DNA of 9,194 nt from an uncultured Thalassolituus sp. (GTDB taxonomy: Bacteria; Pseudomonadota; Gammaproteobacteria; Pseudomonadales; Oceanobacteraceae), in assembly GCA_913054055.1 (NCBI GenBank), contig CAJXIT010000127.1:1-9194 (forward strand). Direction: 5' to 3'. The notes below the pieces were generated by a model. It made no database searches. It saw only the letters and a list, made by a program, of their open reading frames with translations, and was not told where the DNA came from. The position numbers and the translations under genes were made by a program. Of this stretch, positions 7,061-9,194 are shown piece by piece. Every line of letters begins with the position of its first letter. The stretch's first letter is position 1.

Positions 7061-7174
7061 GTTTTAGTTAGATAAAGCTAGAAATAAAAAACCTATTTTT
7101 TCATCAGGCTTTCTTGTTGCCGCTTAAAACAGCGATACATATATTCATCAACCCACCTTACTTATTAGCTATCC

Positions 7175-7600
7175 TCAAGAAAGCGCACCGATAATGGCTG
7201 CAATCAACATCAGCTCCACCAAGCTATGAGCTGAATTAATGACTGTTAACTTCAAAGGTACTCGTGCAAAACCATTGTAATAACCCAGTGATGTAATAAT
7301 GAATACCGCAGCGACCAACGCCCCAAAAAATGCGCCATTTAAAATACCGGTTATATTCATTGCTGCCATAAGTAAGGCAATACACACGGTTTTTACAAAG
7401 CCTGAGATTAAAGAAATAGCAAACGCACCACCAAGGCCTTCAGTATTGTCTGCCTGCTCTTTTGTGATGCTTAAGGCTTTGGCCCATTCTTCACCAAAAA
7501 CCGCCCAATGGTACCAAGTAAAGCCAAGTATATAGCTCGCAATTGAAGCAACCGCTACGGCCATGTAATTGATATTTGGTAATTCTGAAATCCAATTCAT
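7175..7600 (-). CDS. DUF1761-family four-helix membrane protein
   Basis: A 141-residue integral membrane protein of unknown function. The N-terminus, I-N-Y-M-A-V-A-V-A-S-I-A-S-Y-I-L-G-F-T-W-Y, followed by F-G-E-E-W-A-K-A-L, matches the DUF1761 family pattern (helix ending in G-x-x-W-Y, then F-G-x-x-W). Predicted membrane helices are about 11-31, 57-80, 85-106 and 119-140. Length is normal for the family. The start is supported by AGGATA on the minus strand about 9 nt upstream of the ATG, and this site itself sits in a tandem AGGATAAGGATAA. Upstream, TCCATC-ATA-GATGGA (7637-7651) is a perfect 6-bp inverted repeat that may be an operator; I see no clear -35/-10 pair. It is separated by 140 bp from the next minus-strand ORF, so it is probably transcribed alone. 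Confidence 0.85.
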   Translation of the reverse strand: MNWISELPNINYMAVAVASIASYILGFTWYHWAVFGEEWAKALSITKEQADNTEGLGGAFAISLISGFVKTVCIALLMAAMNITGILNGAFFGALVAAVFIITSLGYYNGFARVPLKLTVINSAHSLVELMLIAAIIGALS

Positions 7601-7636
7601 GTTTTATCCTTATCCTAATTTGGGCAGCCTAACTAC

Positions 7637-7651
7637 TCCATCATAGATGGA
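7637..7651. promoter_or_regulatory. Palindrome upstream of the DUF1761 gene
   Basis: TCCATC (7637-7642) and GATGGA (7646-7651) form a perfect inverted repeat around ATA, 37 bp before the start codon. A TATGAT hexamer (minus strand) overlaps it and could be a -10, but only a weak -35 (TTTCAT) lies 17 bp upstream. The operator role is a guess. Confidence 0.25.
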
Positions 7652-7740
7652 AATTAGTGCACATGAAAAATCAACTGTTTTTATTTCTAATCACTAGCAC
7701 TCAACACTTCACCTTCGGCAGGTTGTGTAATTGGGGGATT

Positions 7741-8010
7741 TCATGCCACGGGCCACGGGCCATGGCCCATGGCCCAGTTAGTTTTAATGCCGGTGGATGC
7801 AATGAACACTTGATCATTATTATGTTTGTTTAATTCATCCAGTACTGCCATTAACTTCATGAATCGGTCCGGTTGTTCTTCTGCTAACAAGTCTCTTTGG
7901 TAATACGCTGCATCCCTTAGCTCGGATAAACACACCATGCTGCGTACATATTTTCTGTTGGGTTTGAACATGTCTTCAATGGCTTCTCTGACTTTATTCG
8001 CAATATGCAT
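7741..8010 (-). CDS. Hypothetical small protein with repeat-encoded C-terminus
   Basis: An 89-residue ORF with no family I recognise. Residues 1-79 look like a soluble, mostly helical, charged protein (V-R-E-A-I-E-D-M-F, S-E-L-R-D-A-A-Y-Y-Q-R-D-L-L-A-E-E-Q, F-M-K-L-M-A-V-L-D-E-L-N-K) with no signal peptide or membrane segment. The last ten residues, A-M-G-H-G-P-W-P-V-A, are encoded by a 7-bp tandem repeat and look added on. The frame cannot extend upstream, because TGA lies two codons before the ATG. No clear Shine-Dalgarno precedes this ATG; Met14 has GAAG 5 nt upstream and may be the real start. After the TGA the same frame continues for 17 sense codons to TAG. It could be a real small gene, a truncated gene or a chance ORF; the composition favours coding, the weak start signal argues against. 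Confidence 0.45.
   Translation of the reverse strand: MHIANKVREAIEDMFKPNRKYVRSMVCLSELRDAAYYQRDLLAEEQPDRFMKLMAVLDELNKHNNDQVFIASTGIKTNWAMGHGPWPVA
7746..7776. repeat. 7-bp tandem repeat (CCAYGGS) array
   Basis: CCACGGG, CCACGGG, CCATGGC and CCATGGC follow each other without gaps (7746-7773), then CCA of a fifth unit. The junction creates the 12-bp palindrome GGGCCATGGCCC (7757-7768). The array forms the 3' end of the small hypothetical ORF. Because the unit is 7 bp, any gain or loss of one unit changes the reading frame downstream. Confidence 0.75.
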
Positions 8011-8085
8011 GGGTCATTATTTAGGCTTTGATAAAAATAAACAGGGTTTTCCTGGCCAATCAAAAACACACTTTGTATTAATGAA

Positions 8086-8117
8086 AAAGCCGTTTATTCA
8101 AAGGAAGAAACGGCTTT
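8086..8117 (-). terminator. Strong rho-independent terminator of the outer-membrane protein gene
   Basis: A perfect 10-bp inverted repeat, AAAGCCGTTT (8086-8095) and AAACGGCTTT (8108-8117), with a 12-nt loop. Read on the minus strand the stem ends in GGCTTTTTCATT, a good T tract, about 30 bp after the stop codon of the beta-barrel gene. On the plus strand it ends GGCTTTCTATCATTT, which is weaker. It separates that gene from the small ORF downstream. Confidence 0.85.
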
Positions 8118-8147
8118 CTATCATTTAAGAGAGATTTCTAAAAAAAA

Positions 8148-9044
8148 TTAAAAAGACACACTAACCGCAGCCACGATACCGTGTAAAAAAGTCTGCGCCA
8201 TACTCAAATTAATATCCCCTTCATCTGCCTCAAACGCAAACATTTCTAGCGGGTTTAAATTCATAAATGTATTTGCTCTTATGTGATATCCCACATTAGC
8301 CGCAACGGATATAAACGGGGTTTGATACCCCCATAACCAACCAAGTTCGTATGTACCTGAGTTACCCCACATCAACCAACTTTGTCCGTTCATATTACGG
8401 GACACCAAATCTTCAGAGTCTGAGTTTTTCACATAAGCCAGTGATATGGCTAAAGCTGAAGTTGAGAAATACCAATCACTTTTAAAGCCTATATGATCAC
8501 TCATCAAATATTGATAAATAGGGTCATAATATATACCCAGACCAACAGATGTGAAAGAGAGTGCATCATCCTGCAACATTTCTCCCTGAATGCTACCATC
8601 GTTATATTCAAATAAATGTGGCACGGCATATTTTTGCACGCCAACACCCAATTGCATTTTTTCCACCCCGATATTTTGGTCTAAAACATCGAGTCGAAAG
8701 TAGTCATTGTCAAATGTTCCCAATATTGGGCCCTCTTCATCAACAATCGTGCCGCTGATCTTGCCTCGCTCTAGGCGAATAATTGTATCCTCTAATACAA
8801 AACCTAAAGCAAAGTCACGAATTTCATTATCTTCGTCAACATTTACCCCACCAAAGACTTCAAGTAATTCTTTGTCGTTGTAACCAAAGTTAATTTGACG
8901 TATTTCATTTACATCAGATTCATAACTGCGATCATATTCACTGCCGGCAAATTCACTTTGAAACGAACCCATTCCGATAAACGATTTGGCCATGATACTG
9001 GCAGAACTTAGGGCAAGTACCAGCCCTAACGTTATTTTTTTCAT
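8148..9044 (-). CDS. Predicted outer-membrane beta-barrel protein, family not recognised
   Basis: A 298-residue protein. A clean Sec signal peptide (residues 1-19, K-K then hydrophobic core, cleavage after I-M-A) is followed by alternating polar/hydrophobic stretches typical of amphipathic beta strands. The last residues, V-A-A-V-S-V-S-F, end in Phe, the usual barrel-assembly (BAM) recognition signal. The mature part is acidic, with Asp/Glu-rich turns (D-V-N-E, V-D-E-D-N-E, V-D-E-E-G). I chose the ATG at 9044 rather than the in-frame TTG at 9059: the TTG would place G-I-T-T ahead of M-K-K, whereas the GGGGA just downstream of the TTG makes a Shine-Dalgarno 8 nt before the ATG. It has its own promoter with a TATAAT box and a strong terminator, so it is a single-gene unit. 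No substrate or role can be assigned; a porin-like or structural role is possible. Confidence 0.75.
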   Translation of the reverse strand: MKKITLGLVLALSSASIMAKSFIGMGSFQSEFAGSEYDRSYESDVNEIRQINFGYNDKELLEVFGGVNVDEDNEIRDFALGFVLEDTIIRLERGKISGTIVDEEGPILGTFDNDYFRLDVLDQNIGVEKMQLGVGVQKYAVPHLFEYNDGSIQGEMLQDDALSFTSVGLGIYYDPIYQYLMSDHIGFKSDWYFSTSALAISLAYVKNSDSEDLVSRNMNGQSWLMWGNSGTYELGWLWGYQTPFISVAANVGYHIRANTFMNLNPLEMFAFEADEGDINLSMAQTFLHGIVAAVSVSF

Positions 9045-9088
9045 TGTGGTAATCCCCAAGCTATGGCATTTTTTTGGCCAGCAGGCCT

Positions 9089-9118
9089 ATTATAGTGGGC
9101 ACACCATAGCACACTTAA
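9089..9118 (-). promoter_or_regulatory. Promoter of the beta-barrel gene
   Basis: On the minus strand a perfect TATAAT (9094-9089) lies 44 bp before the ATG. The best -35 is TTAAGT (9118-9113) at 18 bp, only 3 of 6 to consensus. A perfect -10 with a poor -35 suggests dependence on an activator, and candidate binding sites lie over and just upstream of the -35. Confidence 0.6.
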
Positions 9119-9124
9119 GCTATG
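9105..9124. promoter_or_regulatory. 20-bp palindrome over the -35 (candidate operator)
   Basis: CATAGC (9105-9110) and GCTATG (9119-9124) form a perfect 6-bp inverted repeat with 8 bp between, the usual geometry for a dimeric helix-turn-helix regulator. The centre holds CTTAAG and the predicted -35. A third GCTATG (9060-9065) lies in the leader between the transcription start and the Shine-Dalgarno, so two operator-like sites bracket the -10. Confidence 0.4.
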
Positions 9125-9128
9125 CCGG

Positions 9129-9151
9129 TCAGGCAAAAGTCTCAGGCAAAA
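9129..9151. repeat. 10-bp direct repeat upstream of the beta-barrel promoter
   Basis: TCAGGCAAAA occurs at 9129-9138 and again at 9142-9151, identical and 13 bp apart. On the minus strand it reads TTTTGCCTGA twice, 10 bp upstream of the weak -35. It may be an activator site. It resembles the 3' arm of glycine riboswitches, but nothing else of that aptamer is present. Confidence 0.4.
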
Positions 9152-9194
9152 CATTAATGTATCGTGCGATCCACATCATATCACTTTTATAGGT
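9129..9194 (-). CDS. Possible C-terminal end of a gene entering from the right edge
   Basis: Of the three minus-strand frames at the right edge only one is open for the whole stretch: 21 codons ending in TGA (9131-9129). The tail contains M-M-W-I-A-R-Y-I-N-V-L-P-E-T-F-A, a protein-like composition, while the other two frames stop within six codons. Twenty-one open codons can occur by chance, so this is weak evidence. If real, its last codons contain the TTTTGCCTGA direct repeat and the beta-barrel gene follows 84 bp later with its own promoter. Function unknown. Confidence 0.35.
   Translation of the reverse strand, partial: TYKSDMMWIARYINVLPETFA

Larger units (their letters stand above)
6766..7174. 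other. Gene-free stretch made mostly of palindromic repeats
   Basis: The 409 bp between the pump stop and the DUF1761 stop contain no convincing gene. They hold, in order, a 108-bp multi-hairpin element (6783-6890), a cluster of three palindromes (6928-6966) and a shortened second copy of the first element (7011-7060). After them come A6-CCTA-T6 (7086-7101), a weak hairpin that may end the DUF1761 transcript, and a very short minus-strand frame (7093-7155). No standard GC-rich, T-tailed terminator was found for the pump operon; the hairpins of the first element begin about 20 bp after its stop and may take that role. Confidence 0.6.

Noticed and set aside
7299..7535. 78-residue plus-strand ORF in the DUF1761 gene
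   Set aside because: Antisense shadow of a clear membrane-protein gene.
7937..8128. 63-residue plus-strand ORF across the start of the small hypothetical gene
   Set aside because: It passes through the terminator hairpin 8086-8117, has no Shine-Dalgarno and no family resemblance.
9045..9059. TTG start five codons upstream for the beta-barrel gene
   Set aside because: The GGGGA Shine-Dalgarno lies inside this extension, and the signal peptide begins naturally at the downstream M-K-K.
9105..9151. Glycine riboswitch, because of CTCAGGCAAAA on the plus strand
   Set aside because: The rest of the aptamer (GGAGAG start and the GCCGAAGG core) is absent, and no plus-strand gene starts within the window after it.

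Overview
The window looks like chromosomal DNA of a moderately AT-rich Gram-negative bacterium, most likely a marine gammaproteobacterium. The reasons are two or three lipoprotein/outer-membrane-type export signals, an RND efflux pump, a PhoX-type phosphatase with a Pho-box-like array, and intergenic repeats of the type that translate as 'VILANAGIH'. I cannot name the genus from sequence alone. No rRNA, tRNA, CRISPR array, transposase or phage gene was seen.

Layout. Positions 1-64 (minus) hold the first 21 codons of a small lipoprotein gene that runs off the left edge. Positions 132-2006 (minus) encode a 624-residue PhoX/DUF839-family lipoprotein whose mature N-terminus is a collagen-like Gly-X-Y stretch. 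A terminator hairpin (about 91-113) separates these two genes, and an 11-bp-phased Pho-box-like array (2063-2106) lies upstream of the phosphatase. The divergent region 2007-2401 also carries a good sigma70 promoter (2252-2280) with a 16-bp tandem repeat over its -10. This promoter drives a two-gene operon on the plus strand: an RND periplasmic adaptor (2402-3487) and an RND inner-membrane pump (3487-6765), overlapping by one base. No outer-membrane channel or regulator gene is adjacent.

Positions 6766-7174 hold no convincing gene. They are a mosaic of palindromic repeats: a 108-bp multi-hairpin element, a shortened second copy of it, and between them a GC-rich cluster of three palindromes. 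On the minus strand follow a four-helix DUF1761 membrane protein (7175-7600), a small hypothetical ORF whose C-terminus is made of 7-bp tandem repeats (7741-8010), a strong terminator (8086-8117), and a predicted beta-barrel outer-membrane protein (8148-9044). The last has an almost perfect -10 box, a palindrome over its weak -35 and a 10-bp direct repeat further upstream. The right edge may contain the last 21 codons of another minus-strand gene (9129-9194).

Functionally these are separate units: phosphate scavenging at the cell surface (phosphatase, perhaps with the downstream lipoprotein), efflux of an unknown substrate (adaptor plus pump, needing a TolC-like channel from elsewhere), and envelope proteins of unknown function. 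Nothing here is clearly a new multi-gene system. The most unusual points are the collagen-tethered phosphatase with its phased Pho array, the tandem repeat over the pump promoter, the palindromic repeat mosaic, and the frame-shifting heptamer array at the end of the small ORF.
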